DNA of 64,000 bases from JAIBJN01 sp963847985. Its GTDB lineage: Bacteria > Actinomycetota > Thermoleophilia > Gaiellales > Gaiellaceae. This document shows, in pieces, positions 52,427-62,076 of this stretch. The notes beneath the pieces are model-generated. The model saw nothing but the letters and a program-made list of their open reading frames with translations. It ran no database searches and was not told the DNA's origin. The stretch covers positions 218,335-282,334 of the forward strand of contig CAWKBS010000007.1 of the NCBI GenBank assembly GCA_963847985.1, given 5' to 3'. The position numbers and the translations under genes are program-made. The first letter of the stretch is position 1; each line of letters opens with the position of its first letter.

Positions 52427-54253
52427 CTAAGACTCGGTCAGGACGGGCGCCGGGACGTCCGCGTCCCTGAAGACGAGCGACGCATACCGCCCGCGGCGGG
52501 CGAGCAGGTCGTCGTGCGTGCCGACCTCGACGACCCGGCCCTGGTCGAGGACGACGATCTGGTCGGCGTCGCGGACGGTGGAGAGGCGATGGGCGATGGC
52601 GATCGTCGTCCGACCCTCGGCGAGGCGCTCCAGCGCCTCCTGCACCGCCCGCTCGGTCTGGGTGTCGAGCGCCGAGGTCGCTTCGTCGAGGACGAGGATG
52701 GGCGGGTTGCGGAGGATCGTGCGCGCGATGGCGATGCGCTGCTTCTCCCCGCCCGAGAAGCGGTAGCCGCGCTCGCCGACGACGGTGTCGTAGCCCTCGG
52801 ACAGCGAGGCGATCAGGTCGTGGACCTGCGCCGCGCGGGCCGCCTCCTCGATGTCGGCGTCGGTCGCCTCCGGCCGGGCGAAGCGCAGGTTCTCGCGGAC
52901 GCTCGCGTGGAAGAGGTAGGTCTCCTGCGAGACGACGCCGACGGCTGCGGCGAGCGCCTCGAAGGTGAGCTCGCGCACGTCGACCCCGTCGATCGCCACC
53001 CTGCCCTCGGTGGCGTCGTAGAGCCGGGCGACGAGGTAGGCGCAGGTCGTCTTGCCGGAGCCGGTCTCGCCGACGAGCGCCGTCGTCGTCCCGGCCGGCA
53101 CGGCGAACGAGACGTCGTCGAGCGTCCAGGTGTCGCCGCCGTAGCGGAAGCGGACGCGCTCGAAGACGACGTCGCCGCGCGGACGCGCCAGCGAGCCCGT
53201 TCCCTCCTCGATGTCCACGGGCTGGTCGAGGTACTCGAAGATCCGGTCGAAGAGGGCGAGCGAGCTCTGCACCTCGATCTGGACGCCGAGCAGCGAGCCG
53301 ATCGGGAAGAACAGCCGCGACTGGAGCGTGGTGAACGCGACGAGCGTCCCGATCGTGATCGTCTCGCTGCCGCTGGCGATCGTCCAGCCGGCGAACCAGT
53401 AGACGAGCGCGGGCATGACCGCGAAGGTCGTCTGGATCGCGGCCATCATCCAGCGGCCGGTCATGCGGCTCCGCACCTCGAGCTCGGCCAGCCGCGAGGA
53501 CTCGGCGCCGAAGCGGTCGGCCAGGTCGTCGGAGCGGCCCATCGTCTTGCCGAGCAGGATCCCGGAGACCGAGAGCGACTCCTGCACGATCGAGGAGACG
53601 TCCGCGAGCGAGGCCTGGAGCTCCGCGGTCACCTTCCGCCGCCGGTCGCCGACGCGCTTCGTGAGCCAGACGAACAGGGGCAGGAGCGCGAGCGCGAACA
53701 CGGCGAGGCGCCAGTCGAGGAGCAGCATCGCCACGACCGTGGCCAGCACCGTCGTCACGTTGGAGACGACCGAGGTGGCCGTCGAGGTGACGACGGTCTC
53801 GATCCCGCCGATGTCGTTGGCGATCCGGCTCTGCACCTCGCCGGTGCGCGTGCGGGTGAAGAAGGCGAGCGAGAGCCGCTGCAGGTGGCGGTAGACGGCC
53901 GTGCGCAGGTCGTGCATGACCGCCTGGCCGACGCGGTTGGAGAGCAGCGTCTGCCACACCCCGAGCACGCCCGTGGCGACCGGGATGGCGATCATCCCGG
54001 CGACCAGCGCGGTCAGGAGGCCCACGTTCTCGTCCGGGATGGCGACGTCGAGCACCTCCCGCAGCAGGAACGACGGGATGACCCCGAGCGTGGCCGAGAC
54101 GAGGATCAGCGCGTTGACGGCCAGCAGCGTCCGCCGGTACGGGCGGAAGAGGGCGACGATCCGGCGGAAGTTCGCCTTGCGCACCGCCGGATCGGCGGGA
54201 CGCTCCGGCGCCTCACCGGGAGAGAAGCCCTGCCAGCGGCGTGCTCGTGCCAT
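52427..54253 (-). CDS. ABC exporter, fused permease and ATPase
   Basis: The 608-residue protein has a six-helix type IV exporter domain (about residues 30-335) and a nucleotide-binding domain (about 360-600) with Walker A GETGSGKTT, signature FSGGEKQRIA and Walker B ILVLDEATSALD. It works as a homo- or heterodimer and exports lipids, peptides or drugs; no partner half-transporter is nearby, so a homodimer is likely. The ATG at 54253 directly precedes the cytoplasmic N-terminus and is preferred over the longer frame. Confidence 0.9.
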   Translation of the reverse strand: MARARRWQGFSPGEAPERPADPAVRKANFRRIVALFRPYRRTLLAVNALILVSATLGVIPSFLLREVLDVAIPDENVGLLTALVAGMIAIPVATGVLGVWQTLLSNRVGQAVMHDLRTAVYRHLQRLSLAFFTRTRTGEVQSRIANDIGGIETVVTSTATSVVSNVTTVLATVVAMLLLDWRLAVFALALLPLFVWLTKRVGDRRRKVTAELQASLADVSSIVQESLSVSGILLGKTMGRSDDLADRFGAESSRLAELEVRSRMTGRWMMAAIQTTFAVMPALVYWFAGWTIASGSETITIGTLVAFTTLQSRLFFPIGSLLGVQIEVQSSLALFDRIFEYLDQPVDIEEGTGSLARPRGDVVFERVRFRYGGDTWTLDDVSFAVPAGTTTALVGETGSGKTTCAYLVARLYDATEGRVAIDGVDVRELTFEALAAAVGVVSQETYLFHASVRENLRFARPEATDADIEEAARAAQVHDLIASLSEGYDTVVGERGYRFSGGEKQRIAIARTILRNPPILVLDEATSALDTQTERAVQEALERLAEGRTTIAIAHRLSTVRDADQIVVLDQGRVVEVGTHDDLLARRGRYASLVFRDADVPAPVLTES

Positions 54254-54355
54254 GCCTGAAGCTTGCCTGCCGGACGGCACCCCTCCGCGTCCTCCGTGGG
54301 CGGCGACATCGATTGCTCTCGGCCGCCGGCGCCCGTCCCGCGGCTCTTCGCAACC

Positions 54356-55308
54356 TCACTGCTCGCCGGACAGCAGGCTTTCGCCGACGTCGCCGCCGGT
54401 AGTCGCGCGCGTGACCTGGATGCGACCGACCGGTTGTTCGCTTCCCGCTTGCGCGCGCGCGTTCACGTCCTGGGTGAAGATCATCGGGTAGCGCTCCGTG
54501 AGCCAGGGAAGGAGCTCCGTCGGGATCTGCGGATCGTTGGTGCCGTCCTGGCCGTAGTTTCCGTACGGCGGCGCAAAGGCGAGCGGCTCGTAGGAGCGGA
54601 CGTGCTCGGCGAGCACCTCGTGGCCCCACTCGATGTCCGAATGGGCCCGTTCGCGCCACCCCTCGAGATCCTCGCCCTCCTCCCGGTACGCGTAGAAGGG
54701 GCCGAAGTCGTCCGGGCCGGGGCCGAACGGATCTGCTGGTGGCCTTCGCCGGAGTGGAGCTGCAGCTCCCAGCGACGGCTCTCCTGCACCGTCTCGAGCT
54801 CCTCCCAGGTCAGGTACTCGGGGTCTCCGTCCTCGACACGACCGACGTCGACGAACATGACCGCGTTGAAGCCGAGCTCTTCGAGAATGCCGTCGGCGCC
54901 CGTCCAGGAGTCGGCCCGAGCATCGTCGAACGTGAGCAGGAGCGGGCGCGGCGGCAACTCGACCTCCTCCCCCGATACGAAGCGGGCGAACGTCTCGAGG
55001 TCGATCGTCTGGTAGCCCGCGTGGTCGATCATGGTCATCTGCTTGGCGAAGTCGTCGAAACCGACGCCGTAGTCGGCATCCGCGGCGTCGGCGAAGTCGC
55101 TCTCCGGCCCGATCCCGTGGTAGAGGAGCACGGGGACCGCCGATCGATCCGGGGGCAGCTCCGCCCAGGCCTGCTCCTCCTCCGGCGTGAGCTCGACGTC
55201 GGGAGCCGGAAGGGGCGTCCGTGCGGTCGATGCCTCGGAACCCCCGCAGGCCAGGTTGAGGACGACGATGCAGCTAATGGCAACGAGCGCCGCTGCCGAC
55301 ATCCTCAT
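54356..55308 (-). CDS. Polysaccharide deacetylase lipoprotein, frameshifted
   Basis: The precursor has a signal peptide with lipobox LNLAC near residue 21, then the NodB-type deacetylase domain with VPVLLYHGIG and LLTFDDARADS (the metal-binding Asp pair). The frame breaks at about 54728: HSGEGHQQI continues in another frame as PFGPGPDDFGPFYA and then VLAEHVRSYEPLAFAPPYGNYG. One missing base accounts for it, giving about 317 residues; the span is one short of a multiple of three. PgaB/IcaB-like enzymes remove acetyl groups from poly-N-acetylglucosamine at the cell surface. It diverges from the genes at 55367 onward, which include a PgaC-like synthase. Confidence 0.8.
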
Positions 55309-55366
55309 GGTGCCCAGTCTACCCTGGGCCGCTTCGCCTTCCTGCCACGAAGGCCCTTACTCCCCA

Positions 55367-56809
55367 ATGCGCATCCTGTCCATCACCCTCTGCTGCGCGC
55401 TCGCAGCCGGCATCCTCGCGGCCGCCTCGGTCGGAGCGGGCGCACCCGCCCGGGAACCGCGGACGACCGCTCGAGTCCCGGATCCTGTCGCGCTGAAGGT
55501 GGTGCGAATGGCGGCGGACTCCCTCGTCGCCCGGCACCGAACGATGCCGAGAGGCGGTTGGGCATGGCGCTCGTCCATCCAGGCTCCCCATTTCCAGACC
55601 GACCGGGACGTCGGTGCGGCGTCGATCGGCGAGGGGCTGCTCGCCGCTTACGCGGTCACGCGGGACGCTCGCTACAAGCGTGCCGCGGTAGCCGCGGGGG
55701 ACTTCCTGCTCGGAGTCGCCGAGCGCGACGGCGGAGGCCTGCGCTGGCCCGACTGGGCCGATCCGGACCGTCGCCGCTCCACGACGCACTTCACGAGCTT
55801 CGACGACGGCGCCGCGGGCATCAGCGACTACCTCTGGCGCCTGTACCGGGTCACGCATCATCGACGCTTCCGGACGGGTGCGCTCGCGGGCATGCGCTGG
55901 CTGGTGGCACAGGCCACGGGCCCCGAGTGCCCCGAGGTCGCGTGCTCGTGGAGGTGGACCGACGATCCGGACTGGCGCATCGCCTACTACGGCGTCGGCA
56001 TGGGGCAGGCGGGCGTCGTCCTCACACTCGATTCGTTCGCCGACCGAACCGGGAACGAGACCTTTCGCGCCTACGCGCGCGCTGGGGCGGCCCGACTGCG
56101 GGAGCTCACCGACAACGGCGCAAGCCCGCTGCCGCGCGGCTCGGAGAGCTCGACGCTCGAGACCGGCTTCCTCTCGGGCTCCGCCGGAGCGGCGTTCATG
56201 TTCCTGGAGCGGTACGCGCGTGATCGAAACCCCGCCGACCTCGAGACCGCGCGCCGGCTCCTCGCCTGGGTGAACGACCAGGCGGTCGCGACTGCCTCGG
56301 GCGGCCTTCGCTGGCCGGTCGCCGACGACGACGCCTCGAGCGCATCGGGGTTCGAGCTCGGCGCGGCCGGAATCGCCTGGGTCAACCTTCGGGCCGCGCG
56401 CATGACCGGCGATCCGTCCTACCGGGAGGTCGCGCGCCGGGCCGGTGTCTGGCTCCGGCAGGTACGGCTCGCAGGCGGCGGCTGGCACGAGCTCGGCGAC
56501 GATCCGTCTCCGGTGCACGTCGGGCTCGACAGCGGCGCCGCCGGAATCGGCTGGGTGCTGGAGGACCTCGCCCGCGCCGGCATCGACACTGCGGTAAATC
56601 GGCCCGCCGCCCGCTCGGCCCTCGCGCGGCTCCGCGACGCCGCGGCTCGCGACCGCCTGGGCTTCTACTGGTACGCACAGCGCACGGGCAGGCGGGCACT
56701 GCTGCGCGCGGAGCCCTCGTGGCACTGGGGCTCGGCCGGGATCGCGGCCTTCGCCGCCCGGCTCGCCGGGTGGTCCGGCAGGGGCCCCGGCGGACAGATC
56801 GCGCCGTAA
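55367..56809 (+). CDS. Secreted LanC-like (alpha/alpha)-barrel protein
   Basis: The 480-residue protein has a signal peptide (hydrophobic residues 3-24) followed by seven or so helical hairpin repeats, each with a Gly-rich turn: GAASIGEGLL, GAAGISDYLW, GVGMGQAGVV, SGSAGAAFMF, GAAGIAWVN, SGAAGIGWVL and HWGSAGIAAF. This is the LanC-like alpha/alpha toroid pattern. The zinc ligands of true LanC (Cys, and Cys-His in WCHG) are absent; the last repeat reads WHWG. Peptide cyclisation is therefore unlikely, and a polysaccharide-processing role would fit its export and its synthase neighbours. The ATG at 55367 opens the signal peptide. Confidence 0.75.
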   Translation: MRILSITLCCALAAGILAAASVGAGAPAREPRTTARVPDPVALKVVRMAADSLVARHRTMPRGGWAWRSSIQAPHFQTDRDVGAASIGEGLLAAYAVTRDARYKRAAVAAGDFLLGVAERDGGGLRWPDWADPDRRRSTTHFTSFDDGAAGISDYLWRLYRVTHHRRFRTGALAGMRWLVAQATGPECPEVACSWRWTDDPDWRIAYYGVGMGQAGVVLTLDSFADRTGNETFRAYARAGAARLRELTDNGASPLPRGSESSTLETGFLSGSAGAAFMFLERYARDRNPADLETARRLLAWVNDQAVATASGGLRWPVADDDASSASGFELGAAGIAWVNLRAARMTGDPSYREVARRAGVWLRQVRLAGGGWHELGDDPSPVHVGLDSGAAGIGWVLEDLARAGIDTAVNRPAARSALARLRDAAARDRLGFYWYAQRTGRRALLRAEPSWHWGSAGIAAFAARLAGWSGRGPGGQIAP

Positions 56810-56853
56810 CGGGCACACCCGCCGAAGACCGTTCCGGCGGTCTCCGCCGGAAG

Positions 56854-57138
56854 ATGACATCATCGCCGCTCGCCGTGAGCAGCGACAGCGACCAGCCGCC
56901 GGTGCGCTTCGAGCCGCTTCGTCCCGCGTCCCGCGGGCAGGTGATCGCGGCTCTCGTCCTCGGACCGATCCTCTGGCTGGTCGCCCTGATCGTGGCCTCC
57001 TGGACCTTCAAGTACAGCTGGGCGATCCAGCTTGGTTTCGCGGTGACGGCCGCATCCTTCCTGCTTGCGCTGCTCGTGCTCGCCCTAGTACGCCGGGGCC
57101 GCCGGCGGCAGGAGATGCGGTATGCGGATCGCGGCTGA
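56854..57138 (+). CDS. Small two-helix membrane protein (94 aa), PgaD/IcaD-like position
   Basis: The 94-residue protein has a short cytoplasmic N-terminus and two membrane helices (about residues 28-50 and 57-80) with a basic end. It follows the LanC-like gene by 44 bases, and the GT2 synthase gene starts 17 bases before its stop. Small two-helix partners next to PgaC/IcaA synthases (PgaD, IcaD) have this size and layout, but there is no clear sequence signature, so the assignment rests on position. Confidence 0.65.
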   Translation: MTSSPLAVSSDSDQPPVRFEPLRPASRGQVIAALVLGPILWLVALIVASWTFKYSWAIQLGFAVTAASFLLALLVLALVRRGRRRQEMRYADRG

Positions 57139-58379
57139 GTTTCTCCTCGCGTTCGTCGCCCTCTACCCGGTCGTGCACTGCGGCGCTCTGGATGGCGGGA
57201 GGACTGCTGTTCCGCTTCTTCGAGGAGGAGAGCAGCACGAAGGAGCCCGAGGGCGGCTGGCCGGGAGTTACCGTCCTGATCCCCGCGTTCAACGAGGCGA
57301 GCGTGATCGGAACGTGCGTGGGGGCGGCGCTCGCGGCCGACTACCCGACGGTCGAGGTGCTCGTCCTGGACGACGGCTCGACCGACGACACCTCGTCGGC
57401 GGCCCGGGCCGCCGCCGGCGGCGACGAGCGCTGCCGGGTGCTCCGAGACCCGGTCAACCACGGCAAGGCCGACCGGCTCAACTTCGGCTTCCAGAACGCA
57501 CGCCACGAGCTTGTGGCGGTCACCGACGCCGACACCCACTTGCATCCGCAGGCGCTCAAGCTCCTGGTCGCACGCATCTGCCGCACCCCGATGCTCGCGG
57601 CCGTCGCGGGCGCACCGCACGTCACGAACCGCGGGCGGTTCCTCCTCGCCATGCAGATCCTGGAGGCGGCGGCGATCATCGGCCTCATTCGCCGCACCCA
57701 GGCCGTGGCCGGACGGGTAGGCGTCGTCGCGGGCGTGCTCGCCCTGTTCCGCCGCGACCGCGTTCTCGAGGTCGGCGGCTACGACCCCCGGATGGCAACC
57801 GAGGACATCGACCTGACGTGGAAGCTGCTGCTCGCCGGCTGGCTCACGACCTACGAGCCGAAAGCGCTCGTCGGCATGGAGGTTCCCTCGTCGCTCCGGG
57901 CGCTCTGGGCGCAACGAACCCGCTGGGCCCGCGGCCAGGGCGAGGTGCTGCACGTCCATCTCGGCGAGGTGCTCCGCTGGCGCAACCATCGCATGTGGCT
58001 CCTGGGCCTCGAGTCGCTTGCCTCGCTGGTCTGGATCATCGCCCTCGCCGTAGCGCTCGTAGTCGCAGTGCTTGCCATCGTGCTGGGGTTCGCCGAGGAC
58101 CTCTTCGGCTTTGCCTTCGGCTGGGGGATTGCGATCGCCGCTGTCGCCACCTTCCAGCTGATCGTCGCGCTCGCGCTGGAGCGCCGATACGACCCGACGA
58201 TTCTGCGGGCGTTCCTCGTCGGCCCTCTCTACCCGATTGCCTTCTGGATGATCAGCGGCCTCGCAGCCCTCCGCTCGCAAGTCGTCGCCCTCCTCCGCGG
58301 TCCGGAGGGAGAGCGCGTGGTCTGGGACATCCCGCGCGAGGGACCCGATCCGGACGCAGCGGGACCCAGGACCGGGTGA
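57122..58379 (+). CDS. Processive family 2 glycosyltransferase (PgaC/IcaA-like), frameshifted
   Basis: The protein should polymerise a nucleotide sugar across the membrane. GT2 motifs are clear: VLIPAFNEASVIG, VLDDGSTDDT, VTDADTHLHP, TEDIDLTWKLLLAGW and QRTRWARGQGE (the QxxRW motif of processive synthases), with C-terminal helices. The first helix (MRIAAEFLLAFVALYPVV) lies in a different frame from the rest (TAALWMAGGLLFRFFEE); removing one inserted base near 57176 joins them into about 418 residues, and the span is one more than a multiple of three. The start overlaps the small membrane gene. With the divergent deacetylase it suggests a PNAG-like polymer. Confidence 0.85.
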
Positions 58380-58411
58380 GGCAGGACCGCTAGGCAGCGC
58401 CGGCGCGGGGC

Positions 58412-59585
58412 CTACCACTTGGAGCGGCGGCCGCGGCGGCTCGTGTAGACGAGCTTCGGCCGCGCCGACGTCATGCCCGAGCTCTCGAACTGCTCGCGGT
58501 GGCCGAGGCGGCCCGCGACGCGGCTCGTGTCCGCCTGCTGCTCCGGGAGGACGAACGTGATGGCGATCCCGCTCCGGCCCGCGCGGCCGGTGCGGCCCGT
58601 GCGGTGGAGGTAGCCCTTGTCCTCCTCCGGCGGGTCGTAGTTGATGACGTGCTCGACGTCGTCGATGTCGAGGCCGCGGGCGGCGACGTCGGTCGCCACG
58701 AGCACGGAGACCGTGCCCCGGTCGAAGCGATCGAGGGCGCGCCGGCGCAAGGACTGCGACATGTCGCCGTGGAGCGCCTCGGCCTTGACGTCGTGGCGGC
58801 GCAGGCGCGAGACGAGCCGGTCGGCGCCGCGCTTCGTCCGCACGAAGACGAGCGTGAGGCCGGTCGAGGCCTCGAGGTGCGAGACGAGCGTCTCCACCTT
58901 CGTCGACTGGTCGACGGAGACGAAGCGGTGCTCGATCTCGCCGCCCGCGCGGTCGGCGGGAAGCTCGGCCGAGAAGCGCGACGGGCTCGACGTGTAGGCC
59001 TGCGCGAGCTCGCCGACCTCGCCGTCGAGCGTCGCGGAGAAGAACATCGTCTGGCGGTTGCGCGGCACGCGGCGGACGAGCTTGTCCACCTGCGGCTTGA
59101 AGCCCATGTCGAGCATCCGGTCGGCCTCGTCGAGGATGAGGATGCGGATCCGGTCGAGCGACAGCATCCGGCGCTGCGCGAGATCCTCGAGCCGGCCCGG
59201 CGTGGCGACGACGACGTGGGCCTCGCGCGCCTTCGCGGCCTGGCTCTTGAGGGGGACGCCGCCGTAGACGGAGGCGATGCGGAGGCCCTTCGGCTTCGCC
59301 GACGAGAACCAGCTCGTCGGTCACCTGCTGCGCGAGCTCGCGCGTCGGGACGAGCACGAGCACGCTCGGCTTGCCGTCGCGCGCCTCGACGCGCTCGACG
59401 ATCGGCAGCGCGAAGGCCAGGGTCTTGCCCGAGCCGGTCGGCGACTTCGCCAGGACGTCGAGCCCGGCGAGCGCGTCCGGCAGGACGAGCGCCTGAATGC
59501 TGAAGGGCTCCGTGATGGAGCGGGCTGCGAGCGCATCGACTACAGGCTGCGACACGCCAAGCCCAAGGAAAGACTGCTGAGACAC
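58412..59585 (-). CDS. DEAD-box RNA helicase, frameshifted
   Basis: The helicase unwinds RNA with ATP. Q motif and motif I (SPTGSGKT), Ia (VPTRELAQQ), II (ILDEADRMLDMGF), III (SATL) and VI (HRTGRTGR) are all present, and the C-terminal tail is short and basic as in RhlE-type proteins. The frame breaks near 59300: ELVLVGEA continues in another frame as KGLRIASVYGGVPLKSQ. Removing one base restores about 390 residues; the span is one more than a multiple of three. The GTG start has AGGAG seven bases upstream. It is convergent with the GT2 gene and divergent from OsmC. Confidence 0.87.
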
Positions 59586-59757
59586 CGTTCTACTCCTGTT
59601 CGTTCGGTTCGAGACTCGCCTGGCCCGAACGCCCGAAGGAGGAACGAGAAGCTCATCTCACGGCCGGCCCATCGCCGACCTATTCGGACAAAGGGTAGCA
59701 GCAGCAGAGGAACGCCCCGCGGTACAGTCGGCCTCGTCAAACCAGAGGAGGGGACGG

Positions 59758-60193
59758 ATGGCAACCGATCGCAGCGCTCAGGTCACCTGGCAAGGGAGCC
59801 TGATGGACGGCGGCGGCAGGATCGACAGCGTCGGCAGCGGCGCCTTCGGCCCGCTCGACGTCACCTGGGCCTCGCGGGCGGAGGAGCCCGCCGGGCGCAC
59901 CTCGCCGGAGGAGTTGCTCGCCGCCGCGCACGCCGCCTGCTTCTCGATGGCCCTCTCCCATGCGCTCGCCGGCGGCGGCACGCCGCCCGAGGAGCTGAAG
60001 ACGGGCGCCACCGTCACCTTCCAGCCCGGCGAGGGCATCACCAAGATCGCGCTGACCGTCCGCGGGAACGTCCCGGGGATCGACGAGGAGGGCTTCCGCA
60101 AGGCGGCCGAGGGCGCCAGGGACGGCTGCCCGATGTCGGGGGCGCTCACGGGCGTGCCCGAGATCACCGTGGACGCCGCGCTCGATCTCCTAA
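59758..60193 (+). CDS. OsmC-family peroxiredoxin-like protein, probable frameshift at the stop
   Basis: OsmC proteins reduce organic hydroperoxides with two cysteines, visible here in HAACFSMALSHAL (about residue 61) and RDGCPMSGAL (about residue 122). The family length is about 140 residues, but the open frame runs on to 60555 through sequence antisense to the ABC permease. One inserted base near 60186 would convert VDAALDLLS into VDAALDS followed by TAA at 60191-60193, giving 144 residues. That stop also overlaps the convergent permease stop. A GAGGAGGGG site precedes the ATG. Confidence 0.8.
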
Positions 60194-60992
60194 GCGTCGC
60201 GGCGCTGGACGAGCCAGAGGGCGAGGACGAGCACGCCGAGCGCGTAGGCGAAGAGTACGGCGAGCCCCGCCCAAGGGGCGAGCGGGATGTTGTCCGCACG
60301 GTCGACCGTCTGCTGGACCGCAAGCCCGGCTGTGGTGGGCGAGAGCTTCTGGACAAGCTCCCCGGTGCCTTCCGGGAGCAGGCCGACCGCGATCCACGGG
60401 ACGAACACGAGCCCAGCGCGACGCTGATCGCCGTCGCCTGCCGCCGGACGATGGCGGCGATCCCGAAGGTGAGCAGCGCCAGGCCGGTCAGATACAGGGC
60501 GGTCCCGGCGACGGCTCGCAGCGCCGGCCCGTCCGCCAGCGTCACCGCGGGATAGCCCCCCTCGTAGTTGAACCCGTTCCCGCGGAGCAGCCGCTGCCCG
60601 ACGACGAACGAGGCCGCGGCGGTCAGGAGCCCGGTCGCGAGGACGAGGGCAGCGAGGATCGCCGCCTTCGCGCCGAGCACGATCCGGCGCCGCGGGTTGG
60701 CGGCGAACGTGGCGCGAATCGTCCCGGTCGAGTACTCGGAGGCGATCACGAGAACGGCGAGCAGCACGAAGGCGATCTGCCCCAGCCACGTGCCCGCGAG
60801 GCTGTCCCGCACGATGTCGTTGTCGCCTCGCCGGCCAGGGCTCCCTCCCTGGGTGGTCGAGCCCGCGCAGAGAAGGAAGGTGAAGGCAAGGGTCAGGCCG
60901 AAGCCGGCGAGCAGGGTCAAGGCGGTGCTCCGGAGAGAGCGTGCCTTGATCCACTCAGCGCTCAGCGCCTGGGGGAGGCCGGCGCGGGTCAC
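60190..60992 (-). CDS. ABC-2 type transporter permease, frameshifted
   Basis: The membrane component of a small ABC exporter has about six helices (ALTLLAGFGLTLAFTFLL, IAFVLLAVLVIASEYSTG, GLALLTFGIAAIV and others) and the SEYSTGTIRATFAANPRR element typical of ABC-2 permeases. The frame breaks near 60412: ATAISVALG continues in another frame as LVFVPWIAVGLLPEG. Adding one base gives about 267 residues; the span is one short of a multiple of three. The GTG start overlaps the stop of the ATPase gene as GTGA. Confidence 0.82.
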
Positions 60993-61918
60993 CCGCGCTC
61001 CTCGCTCCGGCCCGCGGAGTACTCGACGGCGTCCCCGGTCAGGTCGAAGAACGTCTCTTCGAGGGAGGCGCGCTGCGGCGACAGCTCGTACAGCCGAAGG
61101 CCCTGCTCGGCGGCGAGATCGCCGATGCGTTCCGCATCCAGGCCCGCGACGGTCAGGGTGTCGACGTCGGTCGAGGTGACGGTGGCTCCTGCGCGGGCCA
61201 GGACGGCCATCACCTCCGCCGCCTCGGGCGTGCGGACGGTGACGCGCGCGCCCGTCGCTCCGTCCAGCAGCTCGCGGACGCCTGCGTCGGCGAGGAGCCG
61301 CCCGCGCCCGATCACGATCAGATGGTCGGCCGTGCCCTCGAGCTCGCCCATGAGGTGGCTGGACACGAGCACGGCGCGGCCCTCCGCCGCGAGGGACCTG
61401 AGAAGCCCGCGGATCCAGCGGATGCCCTCCGGGTCGAGGCCGTTGACCGGCTCGTCGAGAAGCAGGATCGGCGGATCGCCCAGGAGCGCGGCGGCGATGC
61501 CGAGGCGCTGGGCCATGCCGAGCGAGAAGCCGCCGACTCGCCGGCGGGCCGCGCGCTCCAGGCCGACGAGCGCCAGCACCTCGTCCACGCGCCTGCGCGG
61601 CAGCCCGTTGCTCGCGGCGAGCCAGCGCAGGTGGTCGCGGGCGGAGCGCCCGGGGTGCGCCGCGCGGGCATCGAGCAGCGCCCCGACCTCGCGGAGCGGG
61701 CTGGCGAGCTCGGCGTAGGGCCGGCCGTTGACGAGCGCGCTGCCGGCGTCAGGAGCGTCCAGGCCGAGGATCAGGCGCAGGGTGGTCGACTTGCCGGCGC
61801 CGTTGGGCCCGACGAACCCGGTCACGAGGCCCGGGCGCACCGTGAACGAAAGCCCGTCGACCGCGACCGTGGCGCCGTAGCGCTTGCTCAGCCCCTGTGC
61901 TTCGATGGTCGCGCTCAT
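60989..61918 (-). CDS. ABC transporter ATP-binding protein
   Basis: The 309-residue ATPase has Walker A GPNGAGKSTT, a degenerate signature FSLGMAQRLGIA, Walker B ILLLDEPVNGLDP and the C-terminal extension of the drug/lantibiotic-exporter (DrrA/BcrA-like) group. It energises the permease encoded immediately downstream with a 4-base overlap. The exported substrate is unknown. A two-component system diverges from it, a common arrangement for antibiotic- or envelope-stress exporters. Confidence 0.9.
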   Translation of the reverse strand: MSATIEAQGLSKRYGATVAVDGLSFTVRPGLVTGFVGPNGAGKSTTLRLILGLDAPDAGSALVNGRPYAELASPLREVGALLDARAAHPGRSARDHLRWLAASNGLPRRRVDEVLALVGLERAARRRVGGFSLGMAQRLGIAAALLGDPPILLLDEPVNGLDPEGIRWIRGLLRSLAAEGRAVLVSSHLMGELEGTADHLIVIGRGRLLADAGVRELLDGATGARVTVRTPEAAEVMAVLARAGATVTSTDVDTLTVAGLDAERIGDLAAEQGLRLYELSPQRASLEETFFDLTGDAVEYSAGRSEERG

Positions 61919-62076
61919 GACCCTGAAGGTACGAGGCGGCGGCGCTCGGCGCATCGCGCCCCGGAGCCGTCTTTCGCGGCCCCCGTCGCGGTGAGGGGCA
62001 TGAGCCGCGTCACCCCCGGGAGGGAGGGCGAAAGTCGTGGCCCGGAGCGATGCGCCGCGGGCGCGGCGGGGCGACA

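Noticed and set aside
56382..59585. A 1067-residue minus-strand frame starting with DEAD-box sequence
   Set aside because: Only the first ~95 residues are helicase. After the frameshift near 59300 the frame runs antisense through the GT2 and LanC-like genes without recognisable protein.
59758..60555. A 265-residue OsmC with a C-terminal extension
   Set aside because: Everything after about residue 143 is antisense to the permease gene, and OsmC proteins end at about this length.
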